Positions 1-7,773 of a DNA stretch of 8,006 nucleotides are shown here, piece after piece; the first letter of the stretch is position 1, and every line of letters begins with the position of its first letter. Under the pieces are notes generated by a model. It had not been told where the DNA came from. It searched no databases and was given only the letters and a program-made list of their open reading frames with translations. A program made the position numbers and the translations under genes. Origin of the DNA: an uncultured Ruminococcus sp. (GTDB lineage Bacteria; Bacillota; Clostridia; Oscillospirales; Ruminococcaceae); NCBI GenBank assembly GCA_947177715.1, contig CAMWVM010000061.1, positions 1 to 8,006 on the forward strand, given 5' to 3'.

Positions 1-1799
1 TTATCAGGCAGGGGTGCAATTTCCTCAGCCTTTTCCATTACATCAAGATATGGTGGTGTAGTTTCAAATGGTATCCAGCCTATGCCATCACGGTAAAACT
101 CAACCCAAGCGTGAAAATGAGTGTCATCTATATTGACAGGCGAATTTGAAAGGACATTTTCTGCATCTTTTGGGGTTATCAAAAATCCTTCCACATATCT
201 TGCAGGTATTCCGTAATATCGGAACATTAACGTTGCGGCAGTTGCATAGTGAACAGAGTATCCCTCACAGCTCTGTTCTAAGAAATACTGTAGAAAATCA
301 CCGCTGCTGCTTGAAAATGTTGAATTGGCGCTGTATGTAACCTTTGATGATAAAAAGGATAAAATATTCTGCTGTGCTGTTGAATAATCAAGTCTGCCAT
401 TTTCATCGGACTGATATTCACCTAAGTGGTTTTTAAGTATGTTTATGGCGTTTTCAGGTATGTTGAGATAGCAGCTGTAAACGAATTCTCTGTAGTGGCT
501 TTCGTTATTCAGATATTCAGCGGCTTTAGTGGAATTTGATTGTTTTATTCCTTTCAGTATAGAGGGATAACGCTTGATTTGATTTTCCGCAGTGTCAAAA
601 GAGTATAGTTTATTTCCTTTGAAGCCTGATGAATTTAAGGTGCTGTCGCCTATGGCATTTTTGTTAATAAGCTCTTTATCTGCATTAATAACTTCATATG
701 GAGCATAGATGTACTTTCTGCTTGCGCCCTTGTTATTAACTGTTATTCTGTTTACAGTATTTAAGGCGTCCTGTATAAGGCTTGCTGCTGTTGAAAGCTG
801 GGTTTGTCCATAAAAGTCTTCTTGATGAAGCCAATAGAAAAGGTCAGCGTTTTCATAAAGTGCATCAGAATCAAGCTTTTTCCATCCGTTTTTGCTATAG
901 CTTTCGCCGACAAAGCCCCTTAGATACAAGGAATCGGGATTTGACATAATAACTTCGAGCTGTTGTTTACCACTTGGGTTAAGGGCATTTAGATTTGTGA
1001 AATCACCCTCTGGCATAATAGAGCTTTCTCCGTATCTTATATCATCTATTTCATTCAGTATATTGTTTTTTACTTGTTTTAGAAAGCTTATATCGCTATC
1101 GTTTTGTATTCCTAAAAAAGAAAATATCAGTACACATATTATGCAGATAACCAAACAAACAATGAAGCTGAAAATGCTGACATGATTTCCAGAGAGTTTT
1201 TTTAATATAATGCCCAATACATAAAAGGCAGCGGCAAATATAATCAGAAATAACAGTGCAGGTTCAAACACAATGTAGACTGCTATTGCTGAAACTGACA
1301 GAATCAGTGGTATTATTATATCGTTATGCTTCACTGAAAAAACAACAGCGTATGAAATTAGAAGTGTGATAGCTAAGAAAAATAAGGTTTGAGATGTTTT
1401 CTCATTCGTGTTCGATATCTTTTCAAGGTGAGGCATAATTTTTTCAAATCTGCAGCCTATTGTTTTTAAGATATTGTTTGCAGTATAAATGAATCCGTTG
1501 GCTATATATTTCCAAGAGGAAAGGGAAAGTATAAATGCTGAAAGGGCAGGTAAAATCATTCCTGCAACACGAAGCTTTTTTCTTGGGAAAAGCTGAAAGG
1601 CTGATGAAACACAGGCACATATTACAACAATCGGAGCGTTGATATTTATATTAAACGCTGTGCAGAAAACGCCGCCAAAGCCTAAAAAAGCACATGCGGA
1701 TAACACTAAATTGAAAATCAGGCTTATGAGATTATCCTGTTGTATACTGGGGCATTTGCTGATATGAAATTTTAATGTAGCAATATCGGCTTTGGACAT
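1..1799 (-). CDS. Transglutaminase-like domain membrane protein, TgpA/YebA type (3' end outside window)
   Basis: The reading frame is open from ATG 1799-1797 to the left edge: 599 codons with no stop, so the C-terminus is missing. Residues about 24-230 hold six or seven hydrophobic segments (near 24-46, 54-70, 78-95, 138-156, 160-178, 180-199, 208-230). A long, probably extracytoplasmic region follows, carrying a transglutaminase-like core. Its motifs are QSCEGYSVHYAT with candidate catalytic Cys511, then FRYYGIPARYVEGF, THFHAWVEF with His563, and GWIPFETTP with Glu579 where many relatives have Asp. This is the layout of the TgpA/YebA family, which usually continues into a last membrane helix and a DUF4129 tail, expected left of the window. 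Family members may be peptidases or cross-linking enzymes; the substrate is unknown. It is the last visible gene of a moxR-DUF58-transglutaminase module, 11 bases after the DUF58 stop. An in-frame ATG at 1814 overlaps that stop but lacks a ribosome binding site, so 1799 is preferred. Confidence 0.9.
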   Translation of the reverse strand, partial: MSKADIATLKFHISKCPSIQQDNLISLIFNLVLSACAFLGFGGVFCTAFNININAPIVVICACVSSAFQLFPRKKLRVAGMILPALSAFILSLSSWKYIANGFIYTANNILKTIGCRFEKIMPHLEKISNTNEKTSQTLFFLAITLLISYAVVFSVKHNDIIIPLILSVSAIAVYIVFEPALLFLIIFAAAFYVLGIILKKLSGNHVSIFSFIVCLVICIICVLIFSFLGIQNDSDISFLKQVKNNILNEIDDIRYGESSIMPEGDFTNLNALNPSGKQQLEVIMSNPDSLYLRGFVGESYSKNGWKKLDSDALYENADLFYWLHQEDFYGQTQLSTAASLIQDALNTVNRITVNNKGASRKYIYAPYEVINADKELINKNAIGDSTLNSSGFKGNKLYSFDTAENQIKRYPSILKGIKQSNSTKAAEYLNNESHYREFVYSCYLNIPENAINILKNHLGEYQSDENGRLDYSTAQQNILSFLSSKVTYSANSTFSSSSGDFLQYFLEQSCEGYSVHYATAATLMFRYYGIPARYVEGFLITPKDAENVLSNSPVNIDDTHFHAWVEFYRDGIGWIPFETTPPYLDVMEKAEEIAPLPD

Positions 1800-1804
1800 A
1801 TTTT

Positions 1805-1811
1805 TTCCTTT
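1805..1811 (-). promoter_or_regulatory. Ribosome binding site of the transglutaminase gene
   Basis: The minus strand reads AAAGGAA just before ATG 1799, with about 6 bases between the AAGGA core and the start. It overlaps the last base of the DUF58 stop codon. It favours ATG 1799 over the in-frame ATG at 1814-1812, which has no purine-rich site upstream but forms an ATGA overlap with the DUF58 stop. Confidence 0.65.
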
Positions 1812-2905
1812 CATATGGTTAGTATATCATTATGAAAATCATCGACAGTCAACACAGTGAGGTTAGTATTTTCAAATTGTATCTGTTCATTGAAGCATGG
1901 GGTAATGCAAAATATATTATCAAAGTGCTGAGGATTGATTTCACAGTAGTGTTCAAGCGATGTTTGGCTGTGTTGTTTAAAACTTACAGAGAGTATTTTG
2001 GGGATAATGCTGAACCAATCTTCTTCAGATGAGATTAAACATTGAAACATTTCGTCAGTTAGGTGGTCATAGAAACACAATGTGTGTGCAATCTGACAAT
2101 CACATAGCTTTTTGCTTAATGAAATGAAAATTTCTCCCGTCCTTGATAGCCTTGAAAATGAGGGAAGAGAAGCATTTTTATTTAAACAGGTATCTAAAAT
2201 AAGCAATGCTGACGTTGGAGATGGCATACCGCCTTGTCTTATAATCAGCTTATCAAGCTTTTGACTAAGCTTCCAATGTATACTTTTGGGACTGTCGCTG
2301 ACTGTATATTCACGGTATTCAAAAGGTTCGCTTAAATCAAATCCGGGTTTATCCGCTGAATAATCAACACTGTCAATATTCTCAGCAGGCAGTTTTGAAA
2401 TGTTGATATCACATGATAATATTTCAGGCAGTATAATGACTGAGCCTTTGACTTTTGTGCAGGATTTTTTATATGTAAGTCCAAGGATATCATAGGTTTT
2501 GATTTGGTTCACTTTAAAAGATACTTTACCGCAATAGCTGTCCTTTAGTTTAAAATCAAAGGAGATTTGTTTCAAAGGAAGAAGGGAACATTTCTGCTCA
2601 AAGATTTGGCTTTCTCCTGTCAGAATATTTTCACCCATCAAAGTAATTTTACTTAAAGGACAGAACATTCTTGTTTTGTTTATTATGTTTATTGACCCTG
2701 ATGCGGGTTTGTCTTTTTCCACGGAATCGGGCAGGTCAATAAAAATATCAAAATTATATCTGACAAATCTATGAATGATGATAATTATTGCAGGTAATAA
2801 AACTGATATGCACAGCAGGACAAACATGCCCGATGAAGCTGAAAATATATCCAATAAAAGTATGGTTAAAAGCCAAAAGGCATAAACAATCCAACATTTA
2901 ATCAT
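1811..2905 (-). CDS. DUF58 domain protein, membrane-anchored
   Basis: This 364-residue protein has two hydrophobic segments near the N-terminus (about 8-22 and 27-45), then a probable beta-rich region, then the DUF58 signature at about residues 196-224: EYREYTVSDSPKSIHWKLSQ followed by KLIIRQ. It matches the family pattern (YxxGD)-x-IHWK-(S)-x-(R), except that the usual Gly-Asp is replaced by Ser-Asp-Ser. The following segment LLILDTCLNKN (about 234-244) looks like the first strand of a von Willebrand A-like fold, with a degenerate metal site (Asp-Thr-Cys rather than Asp-x-Ser-x-Ser). DUF58 proteins are routinely encoded beside MoxR ATPases and transglutaminase membrane proteins and are thought to work with them at the membrane; the biochemical role is not established. 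The ATG overlaps the moxR stop as ATGA and has only a weak AAAGG site upstream, so translation is probably coupled. Family assignment is firm, function is not. Confidence 0.9.
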   Translation of the reverse strand: MIKCWIVYAFWLLTILLLDIFSASSGMFVLLCISVLLPAIIIIIHRFVRYNFDIFIDLPDSVEKDKPASGSINIINKTRMFCPLSKITLMGENILTGESQIFEQKCSLLPLKQISFDFKLKDSYCGKVSFKVNQIKTYDILGLTYKKSCTKVKGSVIILPEILSCDINISKLPAENIDSVDYSADKPGFDLSEPFEYREYTVSDSPKSIHWKLSQKLDKLIIRQGGMPSPTSALLILDTCLNKNASLPSFSRLSRTGEIFISLSKKLCDCQIAHTLCFYDHLTDEMFQCLISSEEDWFSIIPKILSVSFKQHSQTSLEHYCEINPQHFDNIFCITPCFNEQIQFENTNLTVLTVDDFHNDILTI

Positions 2906-3852
2906 AGCTTTTTGCCTTTAATTCCGATTGGAGGAACAGGAACGTTGTTAAGCGTTTCTATAGCGGCAGAAAGACCGTTTTGTCCAGAGAGTTTTGCTCT
3001 TTGCGTAATTACGATTCGGTGGGCGCAGACATCGCAAAAGATATTTCGGATATCCTCAGGTACTACATAATCACGTCCATTCACATAGGCATGGGCTTTT
3101 GCTATTCGACAAACGCTCAGCGCTCCTCTCGGGCTTATCCCCAGTTCAACGCTTTCAAGCTTTCGGCTGTATTCGGCAAGTCTTGTGACATATTCATATA
3201 TCTCATCATCTGTATGTATGCTTTGAACTTTGCTTTGCATATGGAGAATATCCCTTGGTGACACAACAGGCTGAACAAAGTCAAGAGGATTTTCATTATG
3301 TCTGTCTTTAAGAATATTTACTTGACTTTTAAAGTCGGGATATCCCATCTCAAGTTTTATCATAAATCTATCCATTTGTGACGGCGGAAGCATTTGAGTT
3401 CCTGCTGAACCCACGGGATTTTGTGTTGCCAGCACAATAAAAGGTGAGGGCAGAGGGTGAGAAACGCCGTCCACAGTGACCTGACGCTCTTCCATAGTTT
3501 CAAGAAGTGCAGACTGGGTTTTGCTGGAGGTACGGTTGATTTCATCTGCTAAAAGCAGGTTTGTTATTGCGGCACCTTTCTGATATACAAATTTATTTTG
3601 TGATTTATCAAACACCGAAAAGCCTGTTATATCTGACGGCACGCTATCGGAGGTAAACTGAACTCTTTTATAATCAAGTCCAAGAGCTTTTGAAAAGGCA
3701 AGGGCGAGAGTTGTTTTTCCCACCCCGGGGACGTCTTCGAGCAAAATATGACCTCCTGCAAGGATAGCCATATAGACCTTTTTGAGTATTACATCCTTAC
3801 CCACGATTGCTTTTTTTAATTCAGTCAAAATTTGTTCTGTTTTATTTTCCAT
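2902..3852 (-). CDS. MoxR family AAA+ ATPase
   Basis: This 316-residue cytoplasmic ATPase has all key motifs of the MoxR branch of AAA+ proteins. They are Walker A EDVPGVGKTTLA (residues 39-50, Lys46), Walker B LLADEINR (100-107, Asp103/Glu104), the conserved SALLETMEERQVTVDG segment (114-129), sensor 1 LATQNP (141-146, Asn145), the arginine-finger region PSQMDRF (157-163, Arg162) and sensor 2 SPRGALSV (240-247, Arg242). Length is normal for the family. MoxR proteins are thought to act as chaperones that remodel or load cofactors into partner proteins, often vWA or DUF58 proteins encoded next door, as here. An in-frame TTG at 3873 would add seven residues, but the ribosome binding site AAAGGAG lies inside that extension, 9 bases before ATG 3852, so 3852 is chosen. 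The stop overlaps the DUF58 start (ATGA). The adjacent membrane-tethered surface genes suggest, by inference only, that its client is in that set. Confidence 0.95.
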   Translation of the reverse strand: MENKTEQILTELKKAIVGKDVILKKVYMAILAGGHILLEDVPGVGKTTLALAFSKALGLDYKRVQFTSDSVPSDITGFSVFDKSQNKFVYQKGAAITNLLLADEINRTSSKTQSALLETMEERQVTVDGVSHPLPSPFIVLATQNPVGSAGTQMLPPSQMDRFMIKLEMGYPDFKSQVNILKDRHNENPLDFVQPVVSPRDILHMQSKVQSIHTDDEIYEYVTRLAEYSRKLESVELGISPRGALSVCRIAKAHAYVNGRDYVVPEDIRNIFCDVCAHRIVITQRAKLSGQNGLSAAIETLNNVPVPPIGIKGKKL

Positions 3853-3861
3853 AAAGCATGG

Positions 3862-3868
3862 CTCCTTT
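3862..3868 (-). promoter_or_regulatory. Ribosome binding site of moxR, overlapping the upstream stop codon
   Basis: The minus strand reads AAAGGAG here, sharing two bases with the TAA stop (3869-3867) of the toroid-protein gene, and is followed after 9 bases by ATG 3852. The site would be inside the coding sequence if the TTG at 3873 were used, so it decides the start in favour of ATG 3852 and points to translational coupling with the gene before it. Confidence 0.75.
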
Positions 3869-5711
3869 ACCAATCTTCATTTTCATCTGAGGGCATATAA
3901 TTTTTATTTTTGCTATTGCGGCGTTTTCTTATCCTTAATACTATTACTGTAATAAGCAGAAGCAAAACTATTAAAGCGGCAGATTCAATTATAATATTTC
4001 TTTGCATTGTTTCTATTTTTGTTTTTGCTTTTAATACATCGTCATAGCCGAGGATTTGTTTTTTATCATAATCGCTTAAAGTTTCCAAATCGCTGCATAT
4101 GCTTTCAACTACAGCTTTATCCTTTAAAGATATTGTGTCAAAAGGATAGAGGCTGTTAAGTATTCTTTCATTGATATTCTCAATGTTATTACGGATAGTT
4201 TCAATTTGAGATTTTTTCTCTTGCAAGGAATTAAGAATATCTATATAGTCGTCCTTATTGTCCGCATTGTTTAATTTATCATAAAGGTATAGCACGTCAT
4301 TATAATTTTCTGTTGTCAGCTTATCGGGAAGAGAATTGAACTGTTTGGTGTCACTTCCGTTGAAAACCGTGGAAATTTCCGTGCTGTTTTGACTGATAAT
4401 ATCGATTACCGTACCGTTGCCTTTTGTGTTTATATTCATAGCGTTTATCAGGCTTTCGCCGGTATTTTTGATATTTAACTTATCAGCTTTTTCTGCAAGC
4501 AGATAATAATTTTTCACATAACGTCTTTCTTCTGGTTTGATTTTAAAATAGCTTTCAAGTGTTTCAATTACAGATTGCTCGTTGTCTGAGATATTGTCAA
4601 TCATGCTTTCAACTTTGGCAATTTCATCTTTTTGTTCAGATGTCATTTCTGGACGGAAGTCATACAGATTACGCAGATTGTTTTGGTATCTATAAAGGCT
4701 AATAATAGCCATAAGAGCCTGTTCACTTGAGATGGAATTGCTTTTTTTGTCGTCAAAGCTATGTAAGAAACCGCCGTCTGGGCTTTGATAACTCATCAGT
4801 CCGTCAAGGAGATTGCAGTTATTTTTTATAAATCTTGAATCGTTTATGGGGTCTATTCCAAGAGAACAAAGGGAGATTATTGTTTGAGAAATTGCTTCTG
4901 AGCTGCTATTCTCAGAAAATCCGCCGCTGTTCGTTTGCTGTTTTGACAAATAGGATACTGCATTATCAATAGCGATTCTTATTTTCACTAAATTCCCATC
5001 AATCTGAACTATTTCTTCACTGTTGAAATATGGGGACAGAGCAGTGATAGTCATGGCTGTAATATCCATATCTTCTGAGTTTTCTGTTAGAGAAAAGCTC
5101 CCGTTAGGATTTTGTTTTTCAAGAATCTTTGTTATGATGCTTTGACGAATATCAGCTGCATTTTCAGGCACTTTGCAGCTCATAGAATCAAGTGTGATCA
5201 ATCCCCAAATCAGTCCGTTTATGCCTTGTGAATCAAGAGAGGCGTCGGAGTTTCGGTTATATGTACCGTCGGCAATGAGGTTTATTTTGCTTTCACCAAC
5301 TTCTGTAGGATCTCCTCCCAATGAAAGAATGGCAAGAGAAATTCTATGCCATTCTGTAGCTTTTTGTGCATCAAGTTTTTGTTCGGTTTTATATTTTTCA
5401 GTAACATTGTTTTTCAGCACTGAAAGATAAGATGAATAGTTATCCTCAACGCCCATTCGCCCCATTGCAATGGCATACCAATCGGCTGACGGTGTGCCTG
5501 CGGAAGCAACAAAATCAGAATTAAACAGATATTCATTTTTGCTATATCCGCAGCTGCTTTTTTTCCAAGCTATTATATCCTGCATTATTGATTCCAAATC
5601 TTGATTTTTATAATCATTATGCTCAGCATATACACTGCAAGGCAGAGAAAACAGCATGACAAGCATTAGCATGACTGCGGTCGTTCTGTTTATAATTTTT
5701 TTGCTTAGCAT
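3867..5711 (-). CDS. Secreted alpha/alpha-toroid (prenyltransferase/squalene-oxidase-type repeat) protein with helical stalk and membrane anchor
   Basis: This is a 614-residue exported protein. It has a signal peptide with a likely signal peptidase I site after Ala29 (SVYA/E). Residues about 35-350 form alpha-hairpin repeats of the terpenoid cyclase/prenyltransferase toroid type: SADWYAIAMGRMG (75-87), EWHRISLAILSLGGDP (120-135), SQGINGLIWGLITLDS (161-176), EKQNPNGSFS then MDITAMTITALSPYF (198-229), SKQQTNSGGFSE then SQTIISLCSLGIDP (256-288), and SYQSPDGGFLHSF then SEQALMAIISLYRY (307-342). This set, particularly (D)xDxTAMxxxALxPY and LGIDP, resembles bacterial proteins with the transcobalamin/intrinsic-factor alpha-domain fold. 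No cyclase DXDD motif is evident, so binding rather than catalysis is likely. Residues 360-570 hold three degenerate helical stalk repeats. A transmembrane helix (about 574-593) follows, then a basic, presumably cytoplasmic tail. An AGGAGG site lies 5 bases before the ATG, 12 bases after the DUF4430 gene. The ligand is unknown. Confidence 0.85.
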   Translation of the reverse strand: MLSKKIINRTTAVMLMLVMLFSLPCSVYAEHNDYKNQDLESIMQDIIAWKKSSCGYSKNEYLFNSDFVASAGTPSADWYAIAMGRMGVEDNYSSYLSVLKNNVTEKYKTEQKLDAQKATEWHRISLAILSLGGDPTEVGESKINLIADGTYNRNSDASLDSQGINGLIWGLITLDSMSCKVPENAADIRQSIITKILEKQNPNGSFSLTENSEDMDITAMTITALSPYFNSEEIVQIDGNLVKIRIAIDNAVSYLSKQQTNSGGFSENSSSEAISQTIISLCSLGIDPINDSRFIKNNCNLLDGLMSYQSPDGGFLHSFDDKKSNSISSEQALMAIISLYRYQNNLRNLYDFRPEMTSEQKDEIAKVESMIDNISDNEQSVIETLESYFKIKPEERRYVKNYYLLAEKADKLNIKNTGESLINAMNINTKGNGTVIDIISQNSTEISTVFNGSDTKQFNSLPDKLTTENYNDVLYLYDKLNNADNKDDYIDILNSLQEKKSQIETIRNNIENINERILNSLYPFDTISLKDKAVVESICSDLETLSDYDKKQILGYDDVLKAKTKIETMQRNIIIESAALIVLLLLITVIVLRIRKRRNSKNKNYMPSDENEDW

Positions 5712-5723
5712 TTGTTCCTCCTA

Positions 5724-7766
5724 TTACCACCATGTTTTTCCGAAGGTTCCGTTAACGTCCTTTTGTTCTGCAAGTGTAAAACGAATTTTGACAGTATCTC
5801 CGTCTTTCAAGTTGGAATTTGACAAGCTGTGACCGATAAAATAATCGTTGATGCTGCATACCCACCCTGAGCCTTGACAATAGTCAAATTCTCCGAGGCT
5901 ATCGTCATATCGTTGTTCTTTCCATTCATATCCATGTTTTTCGATCTCGTCAAACAAAGCTTGTGGTATTTTAGCGCCAAGTCCTATTCCCGGTTTACTT
6001 AATCTCGCAAGATAAAATCCATCGTCCAGTGAATTTGTATATTGGCAGGAAAAGCCTTGTTCCTCAAGAAATTTTACGATAGTATGGGATGCTGTTTCAC
6101 CTTGGCGGATCGTGATTTTTGTTGGTTTTACAAGATAGTCAAGTCCAATAACATTTGCGTCAACGCTCAAAGTTATTTCTCCCAATGGCTCGCCGTCGGC
6201 AACGGTTATACAATTAACTTTATAAGAATAATCGGTATATCTTCCCTCTGAATCTGTAATGCGTATATCCAGATTATTTGTACCGCCGGCAAAATATAAA
6301 TCATAGCTTGTATATTTGCCATCCCACTTATACGGAATTACCGAGCCGTTCAGACTGACGGTTATGCCGTTATAATATATTTGGCTGCCCAGATAATCCA
6401 AGGGCAGGACGTCAAGGGTAAAATTATTGCCCTTTATGGTCATATTATCTGTAACGTTTATATATTCAATATGGGGTGCGGTATCCTCATTGGCGAGTGG
6501 GACATATTTTACAGTATAAAGCTCATTTATAGTTACGGTTTCTCCGTTTATGGTATCGGTTGCTTTTAATCTTATTTTATTGCTGCCATTTTTCAGATTT
6601 ACGGTATAATTACCGCTATTATTAAGAGATAGCGCAGAGCCGTTGAAGGTAATGCTAAGCCTTGATTTTTCACTTCCGTTTTGAATAGCAGCGGAGAATG
6701 AAAAGCTGCTGCCGTTGACTGTGCAGTCGATAAGACTTGTTTTAATTTCAAAGGTTTTTATTGGTGCATATATTATTTTGTATGTCTTTGAAACCTTTTT
6801 GTTGTTCCACTGTGCTGACAAGGTAATAATATTTTCATTTTCTGAAAGATGTGCGGTATAGAGTTCGGTGTCTAAGGGCAGGGCAGTTCCATTGCATTGT
6901 GCTGTTACTGTCACAATTTCTCCGTCCAAAACAGCATTGGCAGTAAATGAAATTGTATTGGTATCGACAGTTTGGTCTGTTAGGTCTGTGGTAAGAATAA
7001 TTTCACCGAGGTCCACAAAAACCTTATAGTCACGGTAAGCGGAAATTATTTTTGCATTCTTATTGGTATAAGTTACTTCCACACGAATGTGGTTTTCTCC
7101 CTCTGAAAGAAGTACACGTCCGTTGAAGTCCGGTTTCTTTTCTCCGTTTATCGTGACTGTAGAGCTTTTTACTTTAAGGTCCTTCTGATTATGGATGATT
7201 TTGAAGGAATAACTGCGAGAGGACACAGTTTCGCCGTTTTTAATTGTTGTAGTAAAGTAATCTGTGTCGGTTTTATCACCAGATGGAGTTCTGTTATTGC
7301 CGGGAATATTGCTGTCGTTTTTTTCTGAATCTCCTGATTTTACAGGAGCATCTGAATTATCTCCTTGAGATTTCTGATTGCTTGTATCAGAAGAATTAGG
7401 AAAGTCTGGGACATAGATATTTTCCGTTACATAGACATTTTTTGGGGTGCTATTATTAGTTTCGACGTTACTATTATACTGTTCCGTTTCATTTTCTGAG
7501 GAATTTTGTTCATTGCTTGATGAATCATCTGCGCTTTTTGAACTGTCCGTATTTATTTCAGGCTGTTTTATATTGGATAGGAAGTCCTGCGGCAAACCGA
7601 AAATACCGCTGTTGTTTTCATCTATATCAACGGTATCGGCTTGATTTAGGAGAGGATTATCAGGGGGAGATGTTTTGAAAAAGCTTGCAGCGATAATCGA
7701 AACTGCAATAACAACAGGGATCAGAAGGCATGCTGCTGCTCTTATGATTCGTTTTTTGTTTTTCAA
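5724..7766 (-). CDS. Surface protein with Ig-like repeats and C-terminal DUF4430 (transcobalamin-like) domain
   Basis: This 680-residue protein starts with a basic N-terminus and a hydrophobic segment (about 8-30) acting as signal peptide or uncleaved anchor. Residues 35-168 are low-complexity and Ser/Asn/Asp/Glu-rich, probably a wall-spanning stalk. Residues about 170-520 form roughly four Ig-like beta repeats (about 170-252, 253-335, 336-423, 424-519) with recurring (N)G(S/T)-x-L and N-x-I-x-(V/L) patterns. The C-terminal 525-665 matches DUF4430: GEITLSVDANVIGLDYLV, then SLDDGFYLARL (579-589), LGEFDYCQGSGWVCSINDYF (624-643) and LKDGDTVKIRFTL (653-665). DUF4430 corresponds to the beta domain of transcobalamin-type proteins, and its usual toroid partner is encoded by the next gene. 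The start is TTG, preceded by GGAGG at 7 bases; no nearby in-frame ATG competes. Cys574, Cys630 and Cys637 in the last domain may form a disulfide. It is the first gene of the tightly packed operon. Architecture is clear; ligand and role are unknown. Confidence 0.88.
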   Translation of the reverse strand: MKNKKRIIRAAACLLIPVVIAVSIIAASFFKTSPPDNPLLNQADTVDIDENNSGIFGLPQDFLSNIKQPEINTDSSKSADDSSSNEQNSSENETEQYNSNVETNNSTPKNVYVTENIYVPDFPNSSDTSNQKSQGDNSDAPVKSGDSEKNDSNIPGNNRTPSGDKTDTDYFTTTIKNGETVSSRSYSFKIIHNQKDLKVKSSTVTINGEKKPDFNGRVLLSEGENHIRVEVTYTNKNAKIISAYRDYKVFVDLGEIILTTDLTDQTVDTNTISFTANAVLDGEIVTVTAQCNGTALPLDTELYTAHLSENENIITLSAQWNNKKVSKTYKIIYAPIKTFEIKTSLIDCTVNGSSFSFSAAIQNGSEKSRLSITFNGSALSLNNSGNYTVNLKNGSNKIRLKATDTINGETVTINELYTVKYVPLANEDTAPHIEYINVTDNMTIKGNNFTLDVLPLDYLGSQIYYNGITVSLNGSVIPYKWDGKYTSYDLYFAGGTNNLDIRITDSEGRYTDYSYKVNCITVADGEPLGEITLSVDANVIGLDYLVKPTKITIRQGETASHTIVKFLEEQGFSCQYTNSLDDGFYLARLSKPGIGLGAKIPQALFDEIEKHGYEWKEQRYDDSLGEFDYCQGSGWVCSINDYFIGHSLSNSNLKDGDTVKIRFTLAEQKDVNGTFGKTWW

Positions 7767-7773
7767 AATATCG

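Noticed and set aside
2902..3852. Chelatase (CobS/BchI-like) reading of the AAA+ protein, which with the DUF58 neighbour would suggest cobalt insertion
   Set aside because: The motifs and the DUF58/transglutaminase neighbours fit MoxR; DUF58 here has a degenerate vWA metal site and no cobalamin synthesis gene is present.
3853..3873. Seven-residue upstream extension of MoxR from TTG 3873
   Set aside because: The ribosome binding site AAAGGAG lies within these codons and is well placed for ATG 3852; the extension also would overlap the previous gene's stop.
5173..5430. Open frame of 85 codons on the plus strand
   Set aside because: It lies wholly antisense inside the toroid gene, has no ribosome binding site of note and encodes nothing recognisable; the same applies to the plus-strand frames at 146-340, 997-1185, 1832-2032, 2980-3261, 6042-6251, 6381-6569 and 7447-7644 and the minus-strand frame at 3360-3545.
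5625..5711. Lipoprotein signal (Cys25 in FSLPCSVYA) in the toroid protein
   Set aside because: The residues before the Cys (Ser-Leu-Pro) do not fit a lipobox, and a good signal peptidase I site follows at Ala29; the protein also has its own C-terminal helix as anchor.
3867..5711. Toroid protein as a terpene cyclase or prenyltransferase enzyme
   Set aside because: No DXDD or other catalytic motif is evident and the protein has an export signal and membrane anchor; the fold is shared with non-enzymatic binding domains.
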